Of a stretch of 64,000 nucleotides of DNA, positions 1 to 9,727 are shown in pieces. The translations under genes were made by a program, and so were the position numbers. The DNA comes from Curtobacterium pusillum. Lineage in GTDB: Bacteria > Actinomycetota > Actinomycetes > Actinomycetales > Microbacteriaceae. The notes under the pieces were generated by a model. It saw only the letters and a list, made by a program, of their open reading frames with translations, ran no database searches and had not been told where the DNA came from. The DNA lies in NCBI GenBank assembly GCA_002025645.1, contig CP018783.1, positions 1 through 64,000 of the forward strand. The letters are read 5' to 3'. How positions within the stretch are numbered: the stretch's first letter is position 1; each line of letters begins with the position of its first letter.

Positions 1-74
1 GGATCATCGCGGGACTCTGCGTCGCCGCGGGTGTCGGACTCTTCTACCTCGAATGGATCGCACGAGTTGGTTGA
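1..74 (+). CDS. mraY: MraY C-terminus (partial)
   Basis: Only the last 23 codons are in the window, read from base 3 to a TGA at 72-74. The translated tail is hydrophobic (IIAGLCVAAGVGLFY followed by LEWIARVG), which matches the last transmembrane helix and short cytoplasmic end of phospho-N-acetylmuramoyl-pentapeptide transferase, the enzyme that makes lipid I. Position directly before murD is the normal place of mraY in the division and cell-wall cluster. The stop lies inside the presumed murD start region, so the two genes overlap by about 8 bases. The call rests on context plus this short tail, and the active site lies outside the window. Confidence 0.75.
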   Translation, partial: IIAGLCVAAGVGLFYLEWIARVG

Positions 75-1583
75 CGCCCGCCTGGAAGGTCTGGACAGCT
101 GGTACGCCGAGGGCTGGAAGGGGCTGAACGTCGCCGTCCTGGGCCTCGGCGCCACCGGGTTCTCGGTCGCCGACACCCTCGTCGAGCTCGGCAGCGTGGT
201 GACGGTCTACTCGACCGACGCCCCGTCCGACAGCGTCGAGCTGCTCGACGTGATCGGCGCGCAGTTCGTGCAGACGCCGCTGGACTCGGTGCCCGACGCC
301 CTGCGGACGCAGGCGCCCGACGTCGTCATCGTGTCGCCGGGCCTGCCGCCGCACAACGCGACCGTGCAGTGGTCCGTCGCCAACAGCGCCGTCTGGGGCG
401 ACATCGAGCTCGCCTGGCGCGTGCGCGACAAGGTCGTCGCCGGCCGGTCGCCGCCCCCTGGGTGACCATCACCGGCACGAACGGCAAGACCACCACGACG
501 CAGCTGACCACGGCGATGTTCGAGGCCGGGGGACTCCGTGCCGTGTCCTGCGGCAACATCGGCGTGCCCGTGCTCGACGTCGTCCGCGACCCGGACGGCT
601 TCGACGTCCTCGTGGTGGAGCTGTCGAGCCACCAGCTGCACTACATGCCGACGTCCGGTGACGGTGCCGTGGTGCCCCTCGCCAGCGCGTGCCTGAACAT
701 CGCCGACGACCACCTCGAGTGGCACGGCTCCTCCGAGGCCTACCGCGCCGCCAAGGCCAAGGTCTACGAGCGCACCGTGATGGCGTGCGTCTACAACACG
801 ACCGACGAGGTCACCCGGCACATGGTCGAGGAGGCCGACGTCGTCGAGGGCTGCCGTGCCGCTTCGCCCCGGCATCGGCCGCCCGGTGACGTCGGGGTGG
901 TCGAGGACGTCCTGTGCGACCGCGCGTTCGCCGAGAACCGGCAGAGCAGCGCGCTCGAACTCGCGACCGTCGCCGACCTCGAGCAGGCCGGACTCGCGAG
1001 CCCGCACATGACGATGAACGTCCTCGCCGCCGCCGCGCTCGCCCGCGCCGCTTCCGTGCAGCCGAGCGCGATCCGGACGGCCGTGCAGGGCTTCCCGCGG
1101 ACACCACCGCACCGAGCTCGTCGCCACCGCCGACGGGATCACCTGGGTCGACGACTCGAAGGCGACGAACCCGCACGCGGCCACCGCGTCGCTCGCGTCG
1201 TTCGACACTGTCGTGTGGATCGTCGGGGCCTGTTCAAGGGCGTCGACGTCGACGGACTCGTCGAGCGCTTCGGGCCGGACGTCCGCGCCGTCGTGGTGAT
1301 CGGCACCGACCGTGCGCCCGTCCTCGAGGCATTCGCGCGACACGCGCCCGGGGTGCCCGTCCTGCAGGTCGAAGCAGCGGACACTGATCAGGTCATGCCC
1401 GAGGCGGTCCGGCATGCCGCATCGGTCGCGAGGCCGGGCGACACGGTCCTCCTCGCCCCCGCCGCGGCGTCGTTCGACCAGTTCGGCTCCTACGCGGACC
1501 GGGGCGAGCGCTTCGCGGCCGCGGTCCACGAGCACCTGGGAGGCAACGCCGATGGCGACGACGGATCTTCCGCAGGGGCGTAA
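67..1583 (+). CDS. murD: MurD, UDP-MurNAc-L-Ala:D-Glu ligase (frame-broken)
   Basis: UDP-N-acetylmuramoyl-L-alanine--D-glutamate ligase adds D-Glu to the peptidoglycan precursor in the cytoplasm, using ATP. The N-terminal Rossmann segment ([17 protein letters not shown]), the P-loop [10 protein letters not shown] near base 470 and the central [13 protein letters not shown] are all recognisable. They lie in different frames: frame 1 to about 440, frame 0 from about 455, frame 1 from about 1099 to 1226, then frame 0 to the stop at 1583, with a further local disturbance near 860-890. One break is clear: gtcggggcctg near 1225 needs one more g. I prefer the TTG at 67, which overlaps the mraY stop; GTG 31 is also in frame but would add an odd tail. 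The repaired length of about 505 residues fits the family. The breaks are probably sequence errors because the gene is essential. Confidence 0.85.
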
Positions 1584-2830
1584 CGGCCGCGACCGGGGCG
1601 CTCGGACGACGTCGAGCACGAGCGCGGGTACCGCGCCCACGCGCACCACGAACCGCGCCGTCGTCGCCGTCAAGAACGTCTTCGTCGCCGAGTCGAGCAC
1701 CTTCTACACGATCCTCGGCGTCACGCTCTTCCTCGTCGTCTTCGGTGTCGTCATGGTCCTGTCGTCGTCGAGCGTCGAGCAGTACGCCGCGACGCACGAC
1801 TTCTTCGGCGCCGCCTCCCGTCAGGGCCTGTACGCGGTGCTCGGCGTGCCGCTCATGCTCATCGTCAGCCGGGTGCCGGCGCGGCTCTGGCGGAAGTGGG
1901 CCATGCGGCTGCTCGGCGCTGCCCTGGCACTGCAGCTGCTCGTGTACACGCCGCGCTCGGCATCGACGTGCAGGGCAACCGGAACTGGATCGGCATCGGC
2001 TCGTTCACCGCGCAGCCGTCCGAGGTCGTCAAGCTCGGGCTGGTGCTCGGCATCGGCGCGATCATGTACGTCAAGCGGGACAAGCTCGACGACTGGAAAG
2101 AGGTCTTCATCCCGGTCGGGATCGCCTCGCTCCTGTCCCTCGGGCTGGTGATCCTCGGTGGCGACCAGGGCACCGCGATGATCATGCTCATCCTCGTGCT
2201 CGGCGCGCTCTACGTCGGCGGGGGCCCGGCGAAGCACCTGCTCGTCGGCGTGGTCGCGATGGCCGTGCTGCTGCCGTTCGTCACGATGGCGTCGTCGTCC
2301 CGCCAGGTCCGCATCAGCGCCTGGCTGTCCGGCTGCACGGACTCGAACCAGTACGCCGACCTCTGCTGGCAGCCGTGCACGGCATGTGGGCACTGGCGTC
2401 CGGTGGCGTGTTCGGCGTCGGGCTCGGCAACTCGAAGGCGAAGTGGTCGTGGCTGCCCGAGGCGGACAACGACTACATCTTCGCGATCATCGGCGAGGAA
2501 CTCGGGTCATCGGCGCGTCGTGTGGTCCGCGCTGGTGCTCGCCGTCAGCATGATCAAGGTCATCCGGCAGTCGAAGGACCCGTTCGTCAAGACCGTCACG
2601 GGCGGCATCCTCGCCTGGATCATCGGCCAGGCCCTCGTGAACATCGCCGTGGTCCTCGGCCTGCTGCCGGTCCTCGGCGTCCCCCTCCCACTCATCTCGG
2701 CCGGTGGGTCCGCGCTGATCATGACGCTCGTCGCCATCGGCGTGGTCCTGTCGTTCGCGCGCGACCTCCCGGCAAGAACGGCCCGTCCGGCCGTGATCCC
2801 TCGACGGCCCGACGGGCCGCAGCACCCTGA
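1552..2830 (+). CDS. ftsW: FtsW, divisome lipid II polymerase (frame-broken)
   Basis: SEDS-family membrane glycosyltransferase that polymerises lipid II at the septum. ATG 1552 lies inside the 3' end of murD. Hydrophobic helices follow a short polar N-terminus, and SEDS motifs such as [22 protein letters not shown] and [12 protein letters not shown] are visible. The reading frame must change near 1955, 2375, 2505, 2515 and 2768. Each resolvable case is explained by one lost base: ccgtg for ccggtg, gcgtc for gcggtc, gggtc for gggctc, and cccgg for ccccgg. After the last repair the protein ends [19 protein letters not shown] with TGA at 2828-2830, 13 bases before murG. The unrepaired frame runs into murG, which is not a real fusion. 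Repaired length is about 426 residues, normal for FtsW. Confidence 0.85.
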
Positions 2831-2843
2831 ACGGAACACTCCG

Positions 2844-3973
2844 GTGAGCACGTACCTCTTCGCCGGCGGCGGCACCGCCGGCCACGTCAACCCGCTGCTC
2901 GCGGTCGCCGATCGGCTGACCGAGCGCGACGCGGACGCCGAGGTCATCGTCCTCGGCACCGCCGAGGGCCTCGAGTCCCGGCTCGTCCCGATGCGCGGGT
3001 ACGAGCTGCTGACCATCCCGCGCCTGCCGTTCCCGCGCAAGCCGAACGCCGCCGCGCTCCGCTTCCCGCAGCGCTTCTGGGGCGCCGTCAAGCGCACCGA
3101 GCAGATCATCCGCGAGCACGACGTCGAGGTCGTCCTCGGCGTCGGTGGGTACGCAGCCGCCCCGGCCTACATCGCGGCGAAGCGCACCGGCACCCCGATC
3201 GTCGTGCACGAGCAGAACGCGAAGCCCGGCCTGGCGAACCGCCTGGCGGCCTTCCTCACCGAGCACGTCGGCTCACCTTCTCGAACACCCGGCTCCGGCA
3301 CGGCCGGCTCGTCGGGATGCCACTTCGCCGCGAGATCGAGTCGCTCGACCGTCGCGCCAGCCGCGCCGAGGGGCTCGCCGAGTTCGGGCTGGACGCCGAC
3401 CGTCCGGTCCTGCTCGTCACCGGCGGGTCGTCCGGCGCGCGCAGCATCAACCGCACGGTGAACAAGGCCGCGGCGACGATCGTCGGTGCCGGCTGGCAGG
3501 TCCTGCACGTCGTCGGCGGCAACTCGGACCTCGGCCCGAGCGACCTCGACGGCTACCACGTCCTGCAGTACTGCGACCGGATGGACCTGGCGTACGCCGC
3601 GAGCGACTTCGTGGTCTCGCGTGCCGGTGCCGGCATGGTCTGCGAGCTCACCGCCGTCGGGCTGCCGAGCGTCCTGGTGCCGTACCCTGTCGGCAACGGC
3701 GAGCAGCGCCACAACGCGAAGGACGTCGTCGACGCAGGGGGAGCGGTCCTCGTGGCCGACGCGGAATTCGACGAGGACTGGGTGACGTTCCAGCTCCTGA
3801 ACATCCTGCAGGACCGGGCCCGGATCGCGGACATGACGGTGCGCGCCGGCAGCGTCGGGCACCGCGACGGCGCCGACCGGATGACCGACCTCGTCCTCGA
3901 CGCGGCGAAGCGCGCACGAGGCGCGAAGGACGCGCCCACCGCGCAGGACGACAGCACCACGGAGGAACGATGA
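2844..3973 (+). CDS. murG: MurG, lipid II GlcNAc transferase (one frameshift)
   Basis: Undecaprenyl-diphospho-muramoylpentapeptide N-acetylglucosaminyltransferase (GT28) converts lipid I to lipid II on the inner membrane face. The GTG at 2844 starts [19 protein letters not shown], containing the glycine-rich loop of the family, followed by [10 protein letters not shown] and the [10 protein letters not shown] segment. The C-terminal UDP-GlcNAc-binding half ([40 protein letters not shown]) is intact but in another frame. One lost c near 3273 (ggctcacc for ggcctcacc) restores a continuous protein of about 376 residues. The stop overlaps the murC start as ATGA at 3970-3973, indicating translational coupling. 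Confidence 0.9.
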
Positions 3974-5313
3974 CCATCAAGCCGGACCTGACGCAGCCGA
4001 TCCCGGACGACCTCGGCACGGTGCACTTCGTCGGCATCGGCGGCTCCGGCATGAGCGGCATCGCCCGGCTGTTCCTCGCCGCCGGCCACCGCGTGACGGG
4101 CAGCGACTCCCGCGAGACCGCCACCACCGGCACGATGCGCGACCTCGGCGCCGAGGTGCACATCGGCCACGACGCCGCGAACGTCGGCGACGCGGACACC
4201 ATCGTCGTCACGAGCGCGCTCTGCCGGACAACCCCGAACTCCTCGAGGCCCAGCGCCGCGGCCTGCCGCCGGCTCGCCCGAGCACCGCCTCGTCGCGGTC
4301 GCGGTGCCCACGGCAAGACCTCCGCCACACGGCCTGGTCGAGCCGGCCTGGAGAGCCGTCGCGCGGGGTCCGTCACCGGGTTCACCGTCGGTCGCCGAGC
4401 GACGAGTCGACGGCGCGTGCTGTACGACGTCGTCGGTCGCGCTCATCACGAACGTCGACGCCGACCACCTCGACCACTACGGCAGCGAGGAGGCCTTCAC
4501 CGAGGCCTTCGTGGAGTTCGCCGCGAAGGCCTCCGAGCGGGTCGTCATCTCGAGCGACGACGCGGGCGCGAAGGCCGTCACCGCCGGTGTCCGCCAGCGG
4601 GAGGACGCCCCCGAGGTCGTCACCCTTCGGCGAGGCCGTCGACGCCGACGTCCGCATCGAGGGCATCACCGAGTCCGCCGGGGTCGAGGTCGACTTCCGT
4701 GCCGACGGTACGGCGTACCCACCTGACCCTCCGCGTGCCCGGGCGCCACAACGCGATCAACGCCGTCGGTGCGTTCGCGGTGCTGACCGGACTCGGCGTC
4801 GCCCCGGCGGACGCCATCCGCGGCATCGGAGTCCTTCGGCGGCACCCAGCGCCGCTTCGAGCTGCACGGCGTCGAGCGCGGCGTGTCCGTGTACGACGAC
4901 TACGCCCACCACCCGACCGAGGTCGCCGCGGCGCTCAGGGCCGCCCGGAACGTCGTCGGCGACGGTCGGATCATCGCGATCCACCAGCCGCACCTGTACT
5001 CCCGCACGCGCCTGATGGCCGGGGACTTCGCGAAGGTCTACGAGGAGCTCGCCGACCACACCGTCGTGCTCGACGTCTACGGCGCCCGCGAGGACCCGGA
5101 GCCCGGCGTGACCGGTGCCCTCGTGGCAGGAGCGCTTCGGCCGACCAGTCCCGCGTCGAGTTCCTGCCCGACTGGGACGAGGCCGCCGCCGCGCTGCCGC
5201 CGTCGCGCGCGAGGGTGACATCATCATGACCCTGAGCTGCGGCGACGTGTACCGGATCATCCCGGCAGGTCATCGGCGCGCTGCAGAACGACGAGAGCGC
5301 GCTCACCCGGTGA
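3970..5313 (+). CDS. murC: MurC, UDP-MurNAc:L-Ala ligase (heavily frame-broken)
   Basis: UDP-N-acetylmuramate--L-alanine ligase, the first amino-acid-adding step of peptidoglycan precursor synthesis. [18 protein letters not shown] near the start, the P-loop GAHGKTS near 4306, [15 protein letters not shown] near 4440, [15 protein letters not shown] near 4741 and [11 protein letters not shown] near 4892 give the family order. Frames change repeatedly. Between 4215 and 4440 the spacing between conserved motifs is several dozen bases shorter than MurC needs, so larger pieces are missing there. The true end reads [19 protein letters not shown] with TGA at 5311-5313, which needs one extra base near 5265 removed. 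The stop overlaps the ftsQ GTG (GTGA). Existing length is about 447 codons, against roughly 470-490 for the family. Confidence 0.85.
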
Positions 5314-6534
5314 AGCGTCCGGAGGGGTTCGACGAGCGCCCGGCGCAGCCGGACGCGTCCGCCGGTGACGCCCAGGCGCCCCGGCAGCGCCGTGCCCCGC
5401 TGATCCCGCGGCGTCCGTCGCGGGATCAGCGGCAGGACGTCCGGGAGGCGCAGCCCGACCCCGCCCCGCAGGACGCGGTCGACGAACCGGTCGCCTCCAC
5501 CTCTCCGGAAGAGCCCGGCACGTCGGCTCGCGACCGGGCAGGGGCGTTCGCCGGAGCTGCCGGTCGTCGGCTCGGTGCCGGTCTCGGCGCAGGGTTCTCG
5601 ACCGTCAAGGACCGCCTCCGCGAGTACACCCCCGACGAGGACCACCCCGAGTCGCGCCCGGCGTCGGACGCGACCGTCGACGACCTGCACGTCGACGCGG
5701 ACCAGCACCACGACGACCACGAGGCCCCCGATCGGCGCCGGCGTCCGCGCTGCCGAGACCGCGCGTGAGGCCCGGGTCGCGAAGCGCCGCCGTCGCCTGC
5801 TCGAACGGGCCGAGGTCCGTCGCTTCACCCGTCGCAGTCGGCACCGCCGCGCGGCCTGGATCACCGCCGCGAGCATCGTCCTGGTGTTCGGCGTCTCGAT
5901 CCTCGTCGCGGTGTTCTCGCCGCTGATGGCCCTGCAGACGATCGAGATCAAGGGCACGAACCGCGTCGACGAGACCCAGCTCCGGCAGGCCCTCTCCGAC
6001 CAGATCGGCACCCCGCTCGCCCGGCTCGACTTCGACGCCATCAAGCAGGACGTCGCGGGCTTCCCCCTCATCGAGAGCTACGTGACCGAGGAAGCGCCGC
6101 CGCACACCCTCGTGGTGACGGTGACCGAGCGCACCCCGGTCGTGGCGGTGCAGTCGGGGAAGTCCTTCGACCTGGTGGACCCGGCCGGCATCGTCGTGCA
6201 GTCCTCGCCGAAGCAGCCCGCGAACATGCCCGTCGCCGACGTCGGCAACGCGAAGCTCGGCTCGTCGGTGTTCCGCACCATGACCGAGGTCGTGCTGGCG
6301 CTGCCGTCGACGGTGCGGGCGCAGGTCACGAGCGTGAAGGCGTCGACCGCCGACGACGTGACGCTCGCCCTGAAGGACGGCTCGAGCGTGGTCTGGGGCA
6401 ACCCGGAGCAGTCGGACGCCAAGGCCGCCCTGCTCGCTGCCCTCGTCAAGGACCACGCGGCGCGGAACCCCGGCGTCGTCGTCGAGTACGACGTCAGTGC
6501 ACCGGACAACGGCATCATCCGCGCGAAGAAGTAG
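5310..6534 (+). CDS. ftsQ: FtsQ/DivIB cell division protein (one frameshift)
   Basis: Bitopic divisome protein linking early and late division proteins. The GTG at 5310 overlaps the murC stop. The first 140 or so residues are polar, proline-rich and probably disordered, a common actinobacterial trait. A basic stretch (KRRRRLLERAEVRRFTRRS) precedes a single transmembrane helix (AAWITAASIVLVFGVSILVA). The extracytoplasmic POTRA-type domain starts at LQTIEIKGTNRVDETQLRQ, followed by the FtsQ segment LVVTVTERTPVVAV. One frame change is needed near 5730-5745, shortly before the basic stretch, and is the last break in the window. The remainder to the stop at 6534 is clean. Repaired length is about 407 residues. 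Confidence 0.88.
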
Positions 6535-6684
6535 CGGAAGAAGTCGCGGAATCGCGCGACACGCGGCGTGGCGGGGCGACAGTGCCCGGAGCGCACCCGT
6601 AGCGTCGAAGCCAGCACCACATCTACCAGCATTGCCCCTGAACTTCAAGTAGAGGTTGAGGGTTCGACCGGAGGCCTGACTGAC
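6535..6684 (+). promoter_or_regulatory. ftsQ-ftsZ intergenic leader
   Basis: A 150-base gap separates ftsQ from ftsZ, the only sizeable break inside this division cluster. It starts with a short CGCG-rich stretch and contains an AT-richer block around 6641-6665 (cttcaagtagaggttgag). The ribosome binding site ggagg lies about 10 bases before the GTG start. Separate ftsZ promoters in this gap are common in Actinobacteria, but no exact -35/-10 pair can be fixed here. Confidence 0.4.
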
Positions 6685-7845
6685 GTGACCACGAACCACA
6701 ACTACCTCGCCGTCATCAAGGTCGTCGGTGTCGGCGGCGGCGGCGTGAACGCCGTCAACCGCATGATCGAGCTCGGCCTCCGTGGGGTCGAGTTCATCGC
6801 GATCAACACCGACGCACAGGCCCTGCTCCTCAGCGACGCCGACGTCAAGCTCGACGTGGGCCGCGAGATCACCCGCGGCCTCGGCGCCGGCGCGGACCCC
6901 GAGGTCGGCCGCCGTGCCGCCGAGGACCACGCCGAGGAGATCGAAGAGGCCCTGGCGGGCGCCGACATGGTCTTCGTCACCGCCGGCGAGGGCGGCGGGA
7001 CCGGCACGGGTGGTGCGCCCGTGGTCGCCCGCATCGCGAAGTCGATCGGTGCGCTCACCATCGGTGTCGTCACCAAGCCGTTCAGCTTCGAGGGCAAGCG
7101 TCGTCAGTCCCAGGCCGAGAACGGCGTCGCCGGGCTCAAGGACGAGGTCGACACGCTCATCGTCGTGCCGAACGACCGCCTGCTCGAGATCAGCGACCGC
7201 GGCATCTCGATGGTCGAGGCCTTCGCGACCGCCGACCAGGTGCTCCTCGCCGGCGTGCAGGGCATCACCGACCTCATCACGACCCCGGGTCTCATCAACC
7301 TCGACTTCGCCGACGTCAAGTCGGTCATGCAGGGTGCGGGTTCCGCGCTCATGGGCATCGGGTCCTCGCGGGGCGCCGACCGTGCCATCAAGGCCGCCGA
7401 GCTCGCCGTCGCGTCCCCGCTGCTCGAGGCATCGATCGACGGTGCGCACGGCGTCCTGCTCTCGATCCAGGGTGGCTCGAACCTCGGCATCTTCGAGATC
7501 AACGACGCGGCCCGCCTGGTGCAGGAAGCCGTCCACCCCGAGGCGAACATCATCTTCGGTGCGGTCATCGACGACACTCTCGGCGACGAGGTCCGCGTGA
7601 CCGTCATCGCCGCGGGCTTCGACGGTGGCGAGCCGCAGCAGCAGCAGAAGGAACGCCGCTCGAGCTACGTCGACCCCGAGGCCGGCGCGACCCTGCCGGT
7701 GGCCTCCGCCGGCGGCACCGGCTCGATCGAGGACTCGTCGCCCTCCTGGGCGTCGCAGGAGCACGAGGCGCCGGCGCAGCGCGCCGCCGACCCGGCCTTC
7801 GACGACGATGACGACGAGCTCGACGTCCCCGACTTCCTGAAGTAA
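6685..7845 (+). CDS. ftsZ: FtsZ, tubulin-like division GTPase
   Basis: Polymerises into the cytokinetic Z ring at midcell. The protein has 386 residues from GTG 6685 ([22 protein letters not shown]), with ggagg about 10 bases upstream. Tubulin signature [11 protein letters not shown] lies near residues 104-114, followed by NDRLLEI and the [12 protein letters not shown]7-loop region, whose acidic residue completes the GTPase site of the neighbouring subunit. The linker is acidic and variable. The conserved C-terminal peptide [13 protein letters not shown] is present; it binds SepF and other partners. The sepF gene is two genes downstream. This is the first long gene after the low-quality left end with an entirely clean frame. 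Confidence 0.98.
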   Translation: MTTNHNYLAVIKVVGVGGGGVNAVNRMIELGLRGVEFIAINTDAQALLLSDADVKLDVGREITRGLGAGADPEVGRRAAEDHAEEIEEALAGADMVFVTAGEGGGTGTGGAPVVARIAKSIGALTIGVVTKPFSFEGKRRQSQAENGVAGLKDEVDTLIVVPNDRLLEISDRGISMVEAFATADQVLLAGVQGITDLITTPGLINLDFADVKSVMQGAGSALMGIGSSRGADRAIKAAELAVASPLLEASIDGAHGVLLSIQGGSNLGIFEINDAARLVQEAVHPEANIIFGAVIDDTLGDEVRVTVIAAGFDGGEPQQQQKERRSSYVDPEAGATLPVASAGGTGSIEDSSPSWASQEHEAPAQRAADPAFDDDDDELDVPDFLK

Positions 7846-7851
7846 GCAGCG

Positions 7852-8577
7852 TTGTCAGACGACCCGCGCCTCCAGACCGACCCGTCACCAGACGGCGGAC
7901 TGGAGGCGCGTCTCGCGTCCGTCAGGCAGGGCATCTCCGACGCGGCGCGAGCCGCAGGGCGGTCTGCGGACGAGCTGACGCTCGTCGTCGTCACGAAGTT
8001 CCACCCGGCGTCGCTCGTCCGTGCACTCGCGGCGCTCGGCGTCACCGACGTGGGGGAGAACCGCCACCAGGAGGCGCAGGCGAAGGCCGCGGAACTCGCC
8101 GACCTGCCGCTGAGGTGGCACTTCGTCGGGCAGCTGCAGTCGAAGAAGGCACGGCAGGTCCGGCGCTACGCGCACGTCGTGCAGTCGCTCGACCGCACCT
8201 CGGTCGTCGACGCCTTCGCCCCGAACGAGGCCGAACCGGAGCCACCCGTGGTCGACGGGTTCGTGCAGGTCAACCTCACCGACGACCCCGGTCGCGGGGG
8301 CGTGCAGCCCGACGACGTCGAGGCCATGGTGGCGCGGGTCCTGGCGACCGGCACGATCCGGTTGCGGGGCGTCATGGCCGTGGCGCCGCTCGACGAGGAA
8401 CCCCGTGCGGCCTTCGCCCGGCTCCGGTCGATCTCCGAGCGGGTGGTGTCGCTCGCGCCGGATGCCACGGACATCTCCGCTGGGATGAGCGGCGACTACG
8501 CCGAGGCGATCGCAGAGGGCGCGACACACCTCCGGATCGGCACCGCAATCACGGGAGAACGGCCGGTCACGCCCTAG
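7852..8577 (+). CDS. YggS-type PLP homeostasis protein
   Basis: Alanine-racemase-fold PLP-binding protein of the YggS/PROSC family, which buffers pyridoxal 5'-phosphate and has no known enzymatic activity. The PLP-lysine is in VVVTKFHP (Lys49), with [28 protein letters not shown] and [10 protein letters not shown] all in the expected order. It has 241 residues from TTG 7852, six bases after ftsZ. Standing between ftsZ and sepF is typical for Gram-positives. The first 16 or so residues exceed the usual family start, and their DNA is part of an inverted repeat with CGCGCCTCCAG arms (7865-7875 and 7900-7910). A later start cannot be excluded, although no better start codon with a clear binding site is evident. 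Confidence 0.93.
   Translation: MSDDPRLQTDPSPDGGLEARLASVRQGISDAARAAGRSADELTLVVVTKFHPASLVRALAALGVTDVGENRHQEAQAKAAELADLPLRWHFVGQLQSKKARQVRRYAHVVQSLDRTSVVDAFAPNEAEPEPPVVDGFVQVNLTDDPGRGGVQPDDVEAMVARVLATGTIRLRGVMAVAPLDEEPRAAFARLRSISERVVSLAPDATDISAGMSGDYAEAIAEGATHLRIGTAITGERPVTP
7865..7910. repeat. Inverted repeat inside the yggS 5' end
   Basis: Perfect 11-base arms CGCGCCTCCAG (7865-7875) and CTGGAGGCGCG (7900-7910) enclose a 24-base loop. The arms are the same sequence found in the intergenic hairpins at 12164-12205, 18777-18818 and 50422-50467. Here the element lies inside the predicted coding start of yggS. Confidence 0.7.
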
Positions 8578-8580
8578 CCT
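8575..8580 (+). promoter_or_regulatory. Possible sepF -10 element
   Basis: TAGCCT overlaps the yggS stop codon and lies 41 bases before the sepF start. This hexamer recurs just upstream of other starts in the window (for example nrdR), where it fits an actinobacterial -10 box. No convincing -35 box is seen. Confidence 0.3.
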
Positions 8581-8620
8581 CGTCCCAAGGGCATCCACGA
8601 GCACGAACTCCGGAGGAACC

Positions 8621-9184
8621 ATGGCCAACCCGCTGAAGAAGACGATGGTCTACCTCGGCCTCGCCGACGAGGAACTCGAGTACGAGGACGAGCAGCCGCA
8701 GCAGCAGCCCGCGCGGCAGCAGTCCGCTCCGGCCGCGGCGCCGACGCCGGCTCCGGCTCCGGTCGCACAGGAGGCCCCCGCGCCCGCCGCGGCCCCTGCT
8801 CCCGTCGAGACCAAGACGCACACCCACCAGCGCGGCGCCCAGGTCACCCCGCTCCGCCGCTCGCACACGACCGCACAGAAGGCAGCACCGGTCCAGGAAA
8901 TGAACGAGATCCTCACCGTCCACCCGCGCGAGTACAAGGACGCCCAGTCCATCGCCGAGAGCTTCCGCGACGGCATCCCCGTCATCATCAACCTCTCGCA
9001 GATGACCGAGGCGGACGCCCGTCGCATGATCGACTTCGCCTCCGGCCTGTCGCTCGGCCTCTACGGCAAGATCGAGCGGGTCACCAACAAGGTGTTCCTC
9101 CTCTCCCCGGCGCACGTCGCGGTGAGCGGTGAGGCGCCTGAGGTAGAGTCCGACATCGAGGCGTCCTTCTTCGCCCAGTCCTGA
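8621..9184 (+). CDS. sepF: SepF, FtsZ membrane anchor
   Basis: SepF tethers FtsZ to the membrane in bacteria that lack FtsA. No ftsA is seen here, as usual in Actinobacteria. It has 187 residues from ATG 8621, with cggagg 8-13 bases upstream. An N-terminal amphipathic start ([18 protein letters not shown]) serves as the membrane anchor. A low-complexity Gln then Pro/Ala linker (about residues 27-65) follows, and the C-terminal core carries [19 protein letters not shown] and [20 protein letters not shown], the FtsZ-tail-binding and dimer region. The gene is part of the ftsZ-yggS-sepF-yggT series. The linker is long and simple in composition. Confidence 0.96.
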   Translation: MANPLKKTMVYLGLADEELEYEDEQPQQQPARQQSAPAAAPTPAPAPVAQEAPAPAAAPAPVETKTHTHQRGAQVTPLRRSHTTAQKAAPVQEMNEILTVHPREYKDAQSIAESFRDGIPVIINLSQMTEADARRMIDFASGLSLGLYGKIERVTNKVFLLSPAHVAVSGEAPEVESDIEASFFAQS

Positions 9185-9206
9185 GTCCCTCAGGCCCACC
9201 CGCCCC

Positions 9207-9234
9207 GTGAGCGTCGTCACGTGACGACGCTCAC
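9207..9234. repeat. Perfect 28-bp palindrome between sepF and yggT
   Basis: Arms GTGAGCGTCGTCAC (9207-9220) and GTGACGACGCTCAC (9221-9234) are exact reverse complements with no loop. It could work as a transcriptional attenuator or terminator hairpin, or as a dimeric protein site. It has no U-tract. The position is 22 bases after sepF and 21 bases before yggT, so it would affect the downstream half of the division cluster. Confidence 0.75.
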
Positions 9235-9255
9235 CCGAGCCGAGCGAGCCCCATC

Positions 9256-9543
9256 GTGTCCGCGATCTTCACGATCCTGTACTTCCTCCTCCTGCTCTAC
9301 TTCTTCACGATGTGGGGGCGGTTCGCGCTCGACATCGTGCAGGCGTACAACCGCTCCTGGCGGCCCCGCGGGGGACTCCTCGTGGTCTCCGAGTTCGTCT
9401 ACACCGTGACCGATCCGCCGATCCGCACCGTCCGCAAGGCGCTCCCGCCGCTGCGGATGGGGCCGGTGGCGCTCGACTTCGGGTGGACGATCGTGATGCT
9501 CGTCGTCATCATCGCGATGACGGTCGTCCGCTACTTGATCTAG
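9256..9543 (+). CDS. YggT-family integral membrane protein
   Basis: Small YGGT-family membrane protein of 95 residues, starting at GTG 9256. It has a hydrophobic N-terminal helix (IFTILYFLLLLYFFTMW), a short loop with NRSWRPRGGLLVV, the family-typical TDPPIRTVRKALPPLRMG, and a second helix (IVMLVVIIAMTVVRYLI) at the very end. The family sits beside sepF and divIVA in Gram-positives and has been linked to cell shape and ion homeostasis. No catalytic motif is present. Its ribosome binding site is poor, and the palindrome at 9207-9234 lies just upstream. Confidence 0.9.
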   Translation: MSAIFTILYFLLLLYFFTMWGRFALDIVQAYNRSWRPRGGLLVVSEFVYTVTDPPIRTVRKALPPLRMGPVALDFGWTIVMLVVIIAMTVVRYLI

Positions 9544-9561
9544 TCGCGGTTCAGCCGCGAC
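9543..9561 (+). terminator. Short hairpin after yggT
   Basis: GTCGCGG (9543-9549) pairs with CCGCGAC (9555-9561) around a five-base loop, starting at the yggT stop. There is no U-run. It may be a weak terminator or attenuator before divIVA, which has a 184-base leader of its own. Confidence 0.4.
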
Positions 9562-9727
9562 ACGCGCCACGCCAGGGCACGGTTCACGATTCACGGTCAC
9601 CGTCGGTGTACGGTGGTCGGGATCGATGCTCGCCCCGGCGTGGCATCCGCACCGCCCGGTACGACTGGTACATTCGGTCGGACCGAGACGGTTCCACACG
9701 TTCAGCAGTTCTATTGAGGTGACGGCA

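Noticed and set aside
1896..3461. Apparent FtsW-MurG fusion
   Set aside because: Produced by a missing base near 2768. Correcting it gives a proper FtsW C-terminus and a separate murG start.
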